Source: a virus | Direction: 5' to 3' (one strand) | DNA length: 37,916 nt | Virus record (IMG/VR): IMGVR_UViG_3300037485_002027 | Coordinates: 1-37,916 of that record | Shown here: in pieces, positions 23,555 to 30,668 of the stretch | Layout: the number at the start of each line of letters is the position of its first letter | Numbering within the stretch: the stretch's first letter is position 1 | Translations under genes and position numbers: made by a program | The notes under the pieces: generated by a model | The model's database searches: none | Told to the model about the DNA's origin: nothing | What the model saw: only the letters and a program-made list of their open reading frames with translations

Positions 23555-23887
23555 TCATTTGTCTCGGAGGATTGATTCAAGGCCTTGAATCAACTGCTTG
23601 GCTGTTGCGGCAATCTGTTTCTCGTGATCAGAAAAGGCATCAGGATTATTTATATTATCCATCCAATTAACCGTATCTTTGATCCGCTGAATAGCTGTTT
23701 GAAGTTCTTCTTTGATCATTCCATGCGCAATCATAATCGCCTTCCCGCGATGCACCATATCGGATTGGTCAAACAATACAATGCCTGCATTGAGTACATC
23801 GCGCACGCGATGTTCTCGTTGTTCTAAGGAAGCCATGATCCGTTGTGTGGTTGGCGTGAAATATAATGTATATCGATTTTCTGGCAT
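23555..23887 (-). CDS. Possible ribbon-helix-helix regulator, repressor candidate
   Basis: The 110-residue protein begins YTLYFTPTTQRIMASLEQRE and RVRDVLNAGIVLFDQ, a strand-helix-helix pattern like CopG/Arc repressors. A helical C-terminus follows. It is divergent to the early operon, the classic place for a phage repressor. The predicted minus promoter is so close to the ATG that the message may be leaderless; no Shine-Dalgarno is visible. The DNA-binding call is tentative. Confidence 0.55.
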   Translation of the reverse strand: MPENRYTLYFTPTTQRIMASLEQREHRVRDVLNAGIVLFDQSDMVHRGKAIMIAHGMIKEELQTAIQRIKDTVNWMDNINNPDAFSDHEKQIAATAKQLIQGLESILRDK

Positions 23888-23897
23888 AATTAAAAAA

Positions 23898-23925
23898 ATT
23901 TTACACGTTTTTTTTGTTGACGCAA
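23898..23925 (-). promoter_or_regulatory. Candidate leftward promoter of the lysogenic operon
   Basis: On the minus strand TTGCGT (23925-23920) and TAAAAT (23903-23898) are separated by 16 bases. Transcription would begin near 23891, only a few bases before the ATG at 23887. Confidence 0.4.
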
Positions 23926-23931
23926 GTCTTT

Positions 23932-23963
23932 TTGTTAAAACAATTTAGCGTATCTGTTATGAT
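23932..23963 (+). promoter_or_regulatory. Candidate early rightward promoter with operator
   Basis: TTAAAA (23935-23940), a 17-base spacer and an extended -10 TGTTATGAT (23955-23963) form a reasonable promoter for the early genes. The -35 lies in a perfect 12-bp palindrome TTGTTAAAACAA (23932-23943) that could bind a repressor. Another possible -35, TTGACG, lies near 23918. Confidence 0.5.
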
Positions 23964-24042
23964 GCATTATTGTATTAAATAATTAAAAAGTGGTATTTTT
24001 TATGTTGCGAAATGCCGAAACAGTGATAGAAAAGGAAATTAT

Positions 24043-24276
24043 ATGGCTGGCAAAGAAAAAGATATGAATAAACGGTCGCTGCATTTCGACCGCATCCGCA
24101 AAAGCGACCAGGTCGTCATCGCCTGGGTTAATACCATTGCCGCGTGGATGCGGGTTACGCCCACCACCGTGGGTAGGCTGATGATCCTTGATGGATGCGA
24201 GGCGTTCGCGAAAAAACAGAATATCAAGTTGCCTACGGTGGCCGAAGTGAGAAACCAGTCTGCGGATGCAGACTGA
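24043..24276 (+). CDS. First early protein, small regulator candidate
   Basis: The 77-residue basic protein (MAGKEKDMNKRSLHFDRIRK) has a helical core AWVNTIAAWMRVTPTTVGRL that could hold a helix-turn-helix or ribbon-helix-helix. AAGGA six bases before the ATG gives a strong start. As the first gene after the early promoter it occupies the place of ner/cro in Mu-like phages. Its 3' end contains an 18-base segment complementary to the late leader and a 7-bp hairpin (AGTCTGC/GCAGACT at 24257-24274). Confidence 0.6.
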   Translation: MAGKEKDMNKRSLHFDRIRKSDQVVIAWVNTIAAWMRVTPTTVGRLMILDGCEAFAKKQNIKLPTVAEVRNQSADAD

Positions 24277-24328
24277 TAACCGGTGGGCGAGGGATCGGAA
24301 ACCTAAGCCCACCAAATTTTAAAACTGG

Positions 24329-24375
24329 ATTCCCGCCTGCGCGGGAATGACAAATTAAATGCGGGAATGACAAGG
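24329..24375 (+). repeat. dRS3-like palindrome plus partial copy
   Basis: ATTCCC-GCCTGCGC-GGGAAT at 24329-24348 is followed by GACAA. After a few bases comes a partial second copy, TGCGGGAATGACAAGG. It is identical in core to the copies at 7654 and 26543. Confidence 0.75.
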
Positions 24376-24403
24376 AATGAAATTTTCAAAGAACGAGGGC
24401 ATT

Positions 24404-25282
24404 ATGATTCGACAGTGGGATAAGGACAAAGGGAATTACGGGAAAAAGATTCACAAAGGGGTGGGATTTTCAATTTTCAATTTTCAATTTTCAATTTTTA
24501 TCGCCGCAGCCTCCACTGCAGCAATAATCATCATCGTTCTTAGTGCCCCCCACTGCGACGTCGCGGCTAAGTCCGCTGGTGCGGACTTAGTCTGCGACTG
24601 GGGGGATTGCAGGAATACAACTACGCACACCCTATTTCCTTCGGCGACCGCAATGGACGTCACGATGCCCCTTCAAAAGGCCTGCGCGGCTCCTAACGCG
24701 CAGGCTGATTTGAAACTTACCGGCCAGCTTCCAGCGGCCAGCTTCCAGCATAACCCAACTGCCGACAGCGAGCGTGCCGGGCAGCCTAACGACTTGACGG
24801 AACTCCGAGTGGCCACGGATGGCCGTAAGGAGGTGAACCCTGCCGCCTGTCGCGGCGGGAATGCCCGCGTCAGCGGACGCCGCTCCGCAGATCAGAAGCC
24901 AGAAGCCAGAAGCCAGAAGCCAGAAGTAAAGGAAAAGGAAATTATTTTACAGGCCGCACGACACAACGGGCTTAATGCCGACCAGACGGCGATCCTGATG
25001 GCTATCCGCCGGGCGGAAAACGGCAAGGCGGGTCGGGAGTTTGGCGTGCTGCATCCTAAGGCGGTCGATACCAACCTGCGGACACAGGCCCGGTGGGCGG
25101 CGGCGACGGTGGCGGCAAACTGGAAAAGGTTTGCGGACACAAGAACCCAAGAACTCAAGAACCCAAGAACTCAAGAATTTATTCACTTCCTGGCGGATCG
25201 GTATTGTCCGCCGTCGGTTGACCCGGTGGGGAATCGGAATTGGAAAAAGAACGTGGCTAAAATTGTAGATTGTCAATTGTAG
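24404..25282 (+). CDS. Endolysin with membrane anchor and repeat-built linker
   Basis: The last 120 residues (EIILQAARHNGLNADQTAIL and on, ending RNWKKNVAKIVDCQL) match a lysozyme/transglycosylase-like phage domain with RRAENGKAGREFGVLHP; Glu205 is the likely catalytic acid. The N-terminus has a hydrophobic helix (FSIFNFQFSIFIAAAST, then AAIIIIVLSA) suited to a signal-arrest or anchor sequence. The linker of some 140 residues is made of at least six different repeat elements in open frame. GAGG five bases before the ATG at 24404 supports this start over 24377. An endolysin among the early genes is unusual. The linker may be disordered, or it may not be translated if the true start is elsewhere; no in-frame start was found nearer the domain. 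Confidence 0.7.
   Translation: MIRQWDKDKGNYGKKIHKGVGFSIFNFQFSIFIAAASTAAIIIIVLSAPHCDVAAKSAGADLVCDWGDCRNTTTHTLFPSATAMDVTMPLQKACAAPNAQADLKLTGQLPAASFQHNPTADSERAGQPNDLTELRVATDGRKEVNPAACRGGNARVSGRRSADQKPEARSQKPEVKEKEIILQAARHNGLNADQTAILMAIRRAENGKAGREFGVLHPKAVDTNLRTQARWAAATVAANWKRFADTRTQELKNPRTQEFIHFLADRYCPPSVDPVGNRNWKKNVAKIVDCQL
24465..24500 (+). repeat. TTTTCAA heptamer array coding the endolysin membrane helix
   Basis: Four TTTTCAA units on the coding strand encode FSIFNFQFSIF. Here the array is in the opposite orientation to genes compared with most other arrays; in this orientation all three frames are free of stops. Confidence 0.8.
24546..24605 (+). repeat. 60-bp near-palindrome inside the endolysin gene
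   Basis: CCCCCCA/TGGGGGG outer arms, a GTCGC/GCGAC middle stem and a perfect CTAAGTCCGC-TGGT-GCGGACTTAG inner stem form a hairpin of about 22 pairs, with a 7-base bulge on the left. It resembles a REP or MITE-like element and is read through in frame. Confidence 0.7.
24680..24705 (+). repeat. Second palindrome inside the endolysin gene
   Basis: GCCTGCGC and GCGCAGGC are perfect 8-bp arms around a 10-base loop. It is unlike the 60-bp element and the dRS3 copies. Confidence 0.6.
24723..24749 (+). repeat. CCAGCTT/CCAGCGG heptamers inside the endolysin gene
   Basis: The array matches the family that carries ribosome binding sites at 6651 and 13365, but is in the opposite orientation to the gene. 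It codes GQLPAASFQ. Confidence 0.75.
24894..24926 (+). repeat. AGAAGCC heptamer array
   Basis: Four and a half AGAAGCC units code QKPEARSQKPE in the endolysin linker, just before the lytic domain. Confidence 0.8.
25141..25177 (+). repeat. AAGAACCC/AAGAACTC octamer array
   Basis: Four and a half eight-base units encode RTQELKNPRTQEF, an insertion inside the lytic domain before the conserved FLADRYCPPS. Confidence 0.8.
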
Positions 25283-25293
25283 ATTGCAAAAAA

Positions 25294-25521
25294 ATGATCG
25301 AACAGGTTAAAGCAAAATTGATACGGAGCGGCGGGCGGTTTTACTGGAACTTTAAGTGCCCATCCTGCGGGGATAACCGGATGAGCGACGCGGGAAACTA
25401 TACCGAAGACCCGCGCAAGCAGCTTGGCAACCGGACACTGCGGTGCGGACACCTGGCGACGATTTCTGCCGAAAGCGATGAGCAGGTTAACAAAGTTTTA
25501 AAATTGAAAATTGACAATTGA
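25294..25521 (+). CDS. Small zinc-ribbon protein
   Basis: The 75-residue protein (MIEQVKAKLIRSGGRFYWNF) has a zinc-ribbon-like pair, FKCPSCGDNRMSD and LRCGHLA. It follows the endolysin by 11 bases. Its start and its tail (LKLKIDN, then TGA) are set in TTGAAAA heptamer repeats. An upstream TTG at 25270 is possible but repeat-coded. Function unknown; probably nucleic-acid binding. Confidence 0.5.
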   Translation: MIEQVKAKLIRSGGRFYWNFKCPSCGDNRMSDAGNYTEDPRKQLGNRTLRCGHLATISAESDEQVNKVLKLKIDN

Positions 25522-25557
25522 GAATTGAAAAATAAAACTACGAACTAAGAACTTTTA
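25500..25557 (+). repeat. TTGAAAA array followed by AAGAACT units
   Basis: AAATTGAAAATTGACAATTG and further units run to 25535, followed by ACTACGAACTAAGAACTTTT. In both families the orientation relative to the gene is the same as in the minus-strand operon. Confidence 0.75.
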
Positions 25558-26049
25558 ATGCACGGATGCGACCGGATGGAACGGGACATGAGTGACGACA
25601 ACCTACTTTTGAGCCAGATATTAGAGGATGGCGGGATTACCGTCAAGCAGCTATGCCTCTACACCGGCAGATCGTCGGCGTGCGTTTATCGTTATCTGTC
25701 TGGCGAGGCGACTATTCCATCACTCGTCTGGCGGGTGCTTTATGATAAGACCGAGGACGCCCGCATCCTGACCTTGGTCGCTGGCGACCGCAAGGTGCTG
25801 GCGGTTACGCCCAAAGACGCCGGGGGGCTAAAGATGTCCTTAGAGTCACTGGTCGCTATGCGCAAGCAGCAGGTGTCGGTCGAGGCGGAACTGCTGGAAA
25901 TTCTCACCGACGGCAACCATGCCGATCACCATCAGGCGGTGGAGCGGTTTAAGATTAGCTTCCCCCGGATGGTGGGGATTCAGGCCCGGCTTTACGGGAT
26001 GATCGTGGGGGCAAATAAGGAATGCAGGAATACAGGAATAAAGGAATGA
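25558..26049 (+). CDS. CII/CP76-like HTH regulatory protein
   Basis: The 163-residue protein contains a helix-turn-helix, ITVKQLCLYTGRSSACVYRY, followed by LSGEATIPSLVW. A central beta region and helical C-terminus follow, similar in layout to phage CII-like (CP76) regulators. Starts at 25558, 25576 and 25588 are all possible; none has a strong Shine-Dalgarno. The C-terminal KECRNTGIKE is encoded by the AGGAATAC octamer repeat. It could be the activator of late genes; no separate Mor/C homologue is visible. Confidence 0.6.
   Translation: MHGCDRMERDMSDDNLLLSQILEDGGITVKQLCLYTGRSSACVYRYLSGEATIPSLVWRVLYDKTEDARILTLVAGDRKVLAVTPKDAGGLKMSLESLVAMRKQQVSVEAELLEILTDGNHADHHQAVERFKISFPRMVGIQARLYGMIVGANKECRNTGIKE
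26017..26048 (+). repeat. AGGAATAC octamers carrying the next gene's ribosome binding site
   Basis: Units AGGAATGC, AGGAATAC, AGGAATAA and AGGAATGA overlap the end of the HTH gene. The last AAGGA lies six bases before the ATG at 26052. Confidence 0.75.
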
Positions 26050-26051
26050 CG

Positions 26052-26522
26052 ATGGTTTCGATTAATACGACAGAGCAACAGCAATATCAGCCGCCTATGG
26101 TGGATGGGGTGGTGTGTCCGGAATGCTATAAACCGATTATCGCGCCGTTTATGGCGCCGGACAGCGTGCTGGAATCAAGCCCCGTCAAACGCCGCAGCTA
26201 TAATGGCTGGTGCTGCCACTGCGACAAATCGTTTCTTGTGCTGCAGTTCTTGACCTCCGACGGGCGATGGGTTATCGAGAAATTTGCAAAAATGAAAGCG
26301 GTGTATGTCTTTGACGGGGATTGGGTCGATGTACATAAGCCCCTCATCAAGCAATCACCCGCACCGCTGATCCAGACGGGGCCGGGCGGGGACTACAGCA
26401 AGCCAACCAGCGGCGATCAGGTCAACGCCACAATCCAGCAGGCCAAGGATGTGCTGATCAAGGCCGTTGGGGTTATTGGCGAAGTTAAAGATGTGCTCAA
26501 TAAATTGAAAATTGAGAATTGA
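26052..26522 (+). CDS. Zinc-ribbon-containing early protein
   Basis: The 156-residue protein has VVCPECYKPII and WCCHCDKSFLVLQF, a likely zinc ribbon. A small beta region and a helical C-terminus (QVNATIQQAKDVLIKAVGVI) follow, ending in KLKIEN from the heptamer repeat. The AAGGA in the upstream octamer repeat fixes the start. No family is recognised; it is in the early operon ahead of the transposase. Confidence 0.6.
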   Translation: MVSINTTEQQQYQPPMVDGVVCPECYKPIIAPFMAPDSVLESSPVKRRSYNGWCCHCDKSFLVLQFLTSDGRWVIEKFAKMKAVYVFDGDWVDVHKPLIKQSPAPLIQTGPGGDYSKPTSGDQVNATIQQAKDVLIKAVGVIGEVKDVLNKLKIEN

Positions 26523-26594
26523 GAATTGACAAATAAAACTGGATTCCCGCCTGCGCGGGAATGACAAGGACGGCGTGGGCGAAGCCCACCCTAC
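26501..26594 (+). repeat. Composite repeat block: TTGAAAA array, dRS3-like palindrome, REP-like palindrome
   Basis: Heptamers occupy 26501-26538, an ATTCCC-N8-GGGAAT palindrome 26543-26562 and a second GTAG-headed palindrome 26573-26594 (minus strand GTAG-GG-TGGGC-TTCG-CCCA-CGC). Three unrelated repeat types are stacked end to end between two early genes. Confidence 0.75.
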
Positions 26595-26599
26595 GAAAA

Positions 26600-26872
26600 A
26601 TGGAAAAAGAAATTGCACAACTTAATACCGACCCGACACAGTGGGATGGTTTTGCCCACGAGGTGGGAATTCCGGCGGTAAAAGTCCAGGTGGAAGTCCG
26701 GCGACAGCTTAACGAGCTGGCTCAAGCGACAGCGGCGGGAACGATGCCGAAACTGCTGCCGGGGGAAAAGGCGATGTTGGCGGCGGCGTGGCTCAATGCC
26801 AAGTGCCGGCGTCTAACAACGGTGGAGTGTATTAATGTCGAGGCAGTACGTGCTCGCCTGCGGCGAAATTGA
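26600..26872 (+). CDS. Small early protein upstream of transposase
   Basis: The 90-residue protein (MEKEIAQLNTDPTQWDGFAH) is mainly helical (VQVEVRRQLNELAQATAA, then KAMLAAAWLNAKCRRL). Its ATG is five bases after the REP-like palindrome, with no visible Shine-Dalgarno. Its stop TGA lies in a heptamer repeat that also carries the transposase start. A longer start at 26561 would code through the repeats and is unlikely. Function unknown. Confidence 0.55.
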   Translation: MEKEIAQLNTDPTQWDGFAHEVGIPAVKVQVEVRRQLNELAQATAAGTMPKLLPGEKAMLAAAWLNAKCRRLTTVECINVEAVRARLRRN

Positions 26873-26881
26873 AAATTGACA

Positions 26882-28816
26882 ATGAATAAAATGGTTGACA
26901 TCAAAACGGCAGCGACGATGCTGGGGATTAACGAAGGCCACCTGCGGCGGCAATGCTGCATGGGTAAAATGGCCGGAGCCAAACGAACCCAGCAGGGGTG
27001 GCGGATTCCTGTTTCCGCCGACTCGCGGCTGTCGGGCATTAAAAGCCCGCAGCAGCTATCGCTCGATGTTGACCTGACGGATGTGCCGGCCCATAAACGG
27101 GATGAGGCCATCCGCCGTCGCGGCATCATCGAACGGATGGAACAGTTCTGCGCGGCCGCCTGCCGCAACAACATCGGGCGGGTGATGGCGATGCAGCGGT
27201 TTAGCAACGACACTCAAATACCCGTCCGGACGCTTCAGCGGTGGCTGGATAACTGGCGGCAGCGCGGGATCGCCGGCCTGATCGATTCGCGGGGCGGACA
27301 GACGTTCGGCGAGATTATCAGCAAAGACGCTTGGGATTTATTTCTAACCATGTATTTAACGCAGCAAAGATTGTCAGTTAAACTGTGTTTAAATAATGTT
27401 GCCTATACAGCCAAAACCGGAAAGAAAAATTGGACGCTGCCATCCCTGCGGACGATGCAGACTTATATTAATGATAAAATCCCTTATCCAGTGCTTGTCT
27501 TGCACCGGGAAGGGATGGCTGCCTACGAAGCCAAGTGTGCTCCGTTTATCCTCACTGATCCGGATAGCGTTTCTCCAGGACAGGTATGGGTTGGAGATCA
27601 TCATCAGTTTAACTGCTGGATACAATATCGCGGACAGTGGGTGCGTCCGTGGATCACTGCGTGGGAAGATTACCGCAGCCGGATGATCGTCGGGTGGACA
27701 ATCACGACCAACCCCAACCAGACGACGATTTTGACAGCGTTTAAAAATGGTATCGCATCCTACGGCCCGCCGGAATCGGTCAAAATCGATAATGGCAAGG
27801 ACTACGACTCGGAGCTATTTACCGGGCAAACCAAGCTGGAACGCAAGCGGGCGATCAGCAAGGGGTATATAGACGAGGAAACCGTTGCGGGTATCTATGC
27901 CATGCTCAATATCCGGGTTTCCTTTGCCATTCCATATCATCCCCAGTCGAAGAAAATTGAACGGTGGTTTGACACGCTCGATTGCCAATTTGTTAAGACG
28001 ATGACGACCTACTGCGGCAAAGACAGCAACCGCAAGCCGGATGACCTGGTTGCGACGCTCAAATCCGAGAAAGCCCGCGCGGCGGCGATGACGCTGGAAA
28101 CCTTTGCGGTGGCGGCGGGCAGGTACATCGATAACTATAACCACTCCGCCCATACAGGCTTCGGCATGGACGGATCCGCTCCGGCGGAAGTGCTCAATCG
28201 CCGCACCAGCGTGCGGGCTATCGATAGCGATACGCTTAACCTGCTGACGCAGGTTTGGACGGGCGTACAGACGGTCGGCAAAAACGGAGTTAAGGTTAAG
28301 GGCCTGTGGTATGGTCAATATAACCCGGAACTTATGGCGATGCAGAACAAGCCCGCTCGCGTGGCTTATGATCCCGACGATGTGCGGACGGTACACGTTT
28401 ATGACGCGAGCACATACAAGCTGATTACCATTGCCGAACAGGCGACGCTGGCTGCATACGGCGCGGTGGACGAAGAGACGCTGCGCGAGGCGATGGCTAA
28501 TAAGAACCGCAGCAAGCGGATTATCAAATTGGCACGACCTGCCGAACGGGTGGCGACGATGAGCCTTGCCGACCTGACTTTGGATATGATGGCCGACAAA
28601 ACCGTCGAACGTCCACCCGCCATTTCGCGCAACGTTAAGCCCGTGCGGACTCCGATGGACGGCCAGGTCAAAGAGCACCTACGTCAAAAGCAGCAGCGGC
28701 AGCTTAAGCGGGCTGTGGGCGATGGCGTTAGTCCTAAGTACACGATCGAGGAAGAGCAAAACGACTATACACCTCCAACATGGACTATCATCGACGATGA
28801 ATTTGAAGCTAAATAA
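26882..28816 (+). CDS. MuA-type DDE transposase
   Basis: The 644-residue protein integrates and replicates the phage by transposition. The N-terminus is an excisionase-like HTH (DIKTAATMLGINEGHLRRQ), followed by a second HTH region (TQIPVRTLQRWLDNWRQRGI). The RNase-H-like core carries D239 (WVGDHHQF), D303 (KIDNGKDYDS) and E360 (HPQSKKIERWF). Spacings of 64 and 57 are close to those of MuA. A beta-barrel and a charged C-terminal region follow, as needed to contact the B protein. The ATG lies in the TTGAAAATTGACAATGAA repeat, eight bases after the preceding stop. Confidence 0.93.
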   Translation: MNKMVDIKTAATMLGINEGHLRRQCCMGKMAGAKRTQQGWRIPVSADSRLSGIKSPQQLSLDVDLTDVPAHKRDEAIRRRGIIERMEQFCAAACRNNIGRVMAMQRFSNDTQIPVRTLQRWLDNWRQRGIAGLIDSRGGQTFGEIISKDAWDLFLTMYLTQQRLSVKLCLNNVAYTAKTGKKNWTLPSLRTMQTYINDKIPYPVLVLHREGMAAYEAKCAPFILTDPDSVSPGQVWVGDHHQFNCWIQYRGQWVRPWITAWEDYRSRMIVGWTITTNPNQTTILTAFKNGIASYGPPESVKIDNGKDYDSELFTGQTKLERKRAISKGYIDEETVAGIYAMLNIRVSFAIPYHPQSKKIERWFDTLDCQFVKTMTTYCGKDSNRKPDDLVATLKSEKARAAAMTLETFAVAAGRYIDNYNHSAHTGFGMDGSAPAEVLNRRTSVRAIDSDTLNLLTQVWTGVQTVGKNGVKVKGLWYGQYNPELMAMQNKPARVAYDPDDVRTVHVYDASTYKLITIAEQATLAAYGAVDEETLREAMANKNRSKRIIKLARPAERVATMSLADLTLDMMADKTVERPPAISRNVKPVRTPMDGQVKEHLRQKQQRQLKRAVGDGVSPKYTIEEEQNDYTPPTWTIIDDEFEAK

Positions 28817-28833
28817 TAATAAGGATGTCGAGG

Positions 28834-30006
28834 ATGGAAACGAATGATAAAAATCAAAACCATCCAGGGACGGAACTAAACCAGACTTTACAACAAGACG
28901 CGTTTTTTAGAGAGGTAAGGATGCCTATTGATACAGCAGCAGATGCCGTTTCTCAAGCGGTATTTATCAAAGACCTGCGGGTCTGGATGGCTGAAAATAA
29001 GATCGGACAGGGAACGTTGGCTGAGAAGGTGGGAATCTCCACAACCCAGATCAGCCAGATTATAAACAATAAGTATCCCGGCGACGCGGGGCCGGCGATC
29101 AAGAAAATCGCCGACTATATGGATACCGTCCAGCGGCGTAAAAGAGTAGAAAAGGGCAATGGTTTTGTTTATACAAAAACAGCCAAACGCATCTTTTCAG
29201 TTATCAAAGAGACGCAGACTTATAGCGATGACGCCGAGGCACGCATTGGGATGATCATCGGCGACAGCGGCCACGGCAAATCGGTCTGCCTGAAACAGTT
29301 TGTCCGGGTTAATACCAACGCGGTCTATGTGGAACTTGACGATACCATGTCGTCAACGGCACTGTTTTCCGAGATCGCCAAGGAGCTGAAGATCGACTAT
29401 ACCGGCGGCGTTAAGACGCTGACCCAGCGGATTGTCGAACGGCTGAGCGGGCGGCTGATGACGATACTATTAGATGAGGCGTCGGCGCTGGACGTCGGGA
29501 AACTTAATCAGCTTCGGCAGATTATCTGCGTCCGCTGCAAGTGTCCGCTGATAATCGCGGGCAACGCCCACCTATTAAATACAATTAACGAGGATGTTAC
29601 CCGTAAGGGATATGAGTCGCTCGACCAGTTCCGGTCGCGACTATTAACAATACTAAATTTAAATGATTTAGCCACTGGCGGCGGAAACGACGACGATGGA
29701 CTTTACACCGAAGACGACGTTCGAAAACTTTACGAATATGGCGGAATCAGCTTGACGAAGGACGCGAAGAAAACGCTTCGCAGAATTTGTCGAACACCTA
29801 AAACGGGACGCCTTCGTACCTGCAGCATTATTATCACAATGCTTCATCGCATAACAGAAATTCGCAACAGCGAGGTGATTTCGTCCGCTGATATTTTTTA
29901 TGCCATAGAACAATTGGGTCTTCCTATTATGAATCAAAAGTCCATTAGGAAGGGTCAGAATGAGGACGAGCAGGTTGAGTCGGAAGTGCGGGCAAGAACG
30001 GCGTAG
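28834..30006 (+). CDS. MuB-type AAA ATPase with N-terminal HTH
   Basis: The 390-residue protein binds target DNA and activates the transposase. A Cro-like HTH (KIGQGTLAEKVGISTTQISQ, about 56-75) is followed by an ATPase domain with Walker A GDSGHGKS at 143-150 and Walker B ILLDEAS at 211-217. A helical C-terminal domain completes the MuB plan. Starts at 28825, 28834 and 28921 are in frame; the last has the strongest site (AGAGG five bases upstream) and would give MPIDTAADAV. It follows the transposase directly. Confidence 0.9.
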   Translation: METNDKNQNHPGTELNQTLQQDAFFREVRMPIDTAADAVSQAVFIKDLRVWMAENKIGQGTLAEKVGISTTQISQIINNKYPGDAGPAIKKIADYMDTVQRRKRVEKGNGFVYTKTAKRIFSVIKETQTYSDDAEARIGMIIGDSGHGKSVCLKQFVRVNTNAVYVELDDTMSSTALFSEIAKELKIDYTGGVKTLTQRIVERLSGRLMTILLDEASALDVGKLNQLRQIICVRCKCPLIIAGNAHLLNTINEDVTRKGYESLDQFRSRLLTILNLNDLATGGGNDDDGLYTEDDVRKLYEYGGISLTKDAKKTLRRICRTPKTGRLRTCSIIITMLHRITEIRNSEVISSADIFYAIEQLGLPIMNQKSIRKGQNEDEQVESEVRARTA

Positions 30007-30131
30007 GAAAAAGTTTGTAGTTCGTAGTTCGGAGTTCGTAGAAAAAAAATGAATATTTTGATTGAGACCTTTGGTTTTGCTTCGATGATTCTGGAAATTG
30101 AAAATTGAAAATGGACAATTGAAAATTAACG
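30007..30131. repeat. Gap with AAGAACT-type and TTGAAAA-type repeats
   Basis: GTAGTTCGTAGTTCGGAGTTC (30018-30045 region) is in the opposite orientation to the genes, and TTGAAAATTGAAAATGGACA (30091-30130 region) is in the usual one. Between them lies only a 19-codon open frame, not considered a gene. Confidence 0.65.
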
Positions 30132-30668
30132 ATGGTCAATAATGAACAAATTAAACTAATGCAGGTGGCGGCGAAGGTCGCCGGGCTGCGGACGAAAGAA
30201 CAGGATGGGCGGTACTACCTGATCTTAGCCCAGTACCGAAAGCCCAACGGGGCGATCTGCGTAAGCTGCAAAGACCTCAATAATTATCAGATCGATGATT
30301 TTCTGGCGATCTGCGAATCGATGGGGTGGCGGTATCCTGGCAAGACCGAAACGTACTGCCGCGATCGGGTTAATTCCGCTTTTGACGCGGACTTTGCCAG
30401 CTACGCCCAGCGGCAGGCCATCGACTATCTGGCTGGCGATCTGGGGATGGGCGGGGAACCGACTTCGGCCTTTATCCGGCGGATGACGCGCGGCAGGACG
30501 GATAGCATCCTCCAGCTTGCCCACGGCGAAGCCTATAAGATTATCGAGGCGCTGAAGGCTGCGATCTCACGCCAGGACGGCGTACCTTACGAGAATTTAA
30601 ACGATATTTTCACTTATTATAATAAGGATTTAAAACATGGCGAAAAGCTCCAAACGTGTCCGATCTGA
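30132..30668 (+). CDS. Mu gp16-like (DUF1018) protein
   Basis: The 178-residue protein starts VNNEQIKLMQVAAKVAGLRT, the opening pattern of Mu gp16 proteins. It has DLNNYQIDDFLAICESMGWR in the expected place. It lies between transposase B and Gam, as in Mu-like early operons. Role in the Mu cycle is not well defined. Confidence 0.7.
   Translation: MVNNEQIKLMQVAAKVAGLRTKEQDGRYYLILAQYRKPNGAICVSCKDLNNYQIDDFLAICESMGWRYPGKTETYCRDRVNSAFDADFASYAQRQAIDYLAGDLGMGGEPTSAFIRRMTRGRTDSILQLAHGEAYKIIEALKAAISRQDGVPYENLNDIFTYYNKDLKHGEKLQTCPI

Noticed and set aside
24680-24900. Small RNA or tRNA-like gene in the GC-rich hairpin region
   Set aside because: Hairpins do not form a cloverleaf and no anticodon arm could be fitted; better explained as repeats in the endolysin frame.
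30049-30108. 19-codon open frame between transposase B and gp16
   Set aside because: Too short, repeat-coded end, no ribosome binding site.
29945-30139. Minus-strand frame with hydrophobic N-terminus
   Set aside because: It is the reverse reading of the heptamer arrays and antisense to transposase B.
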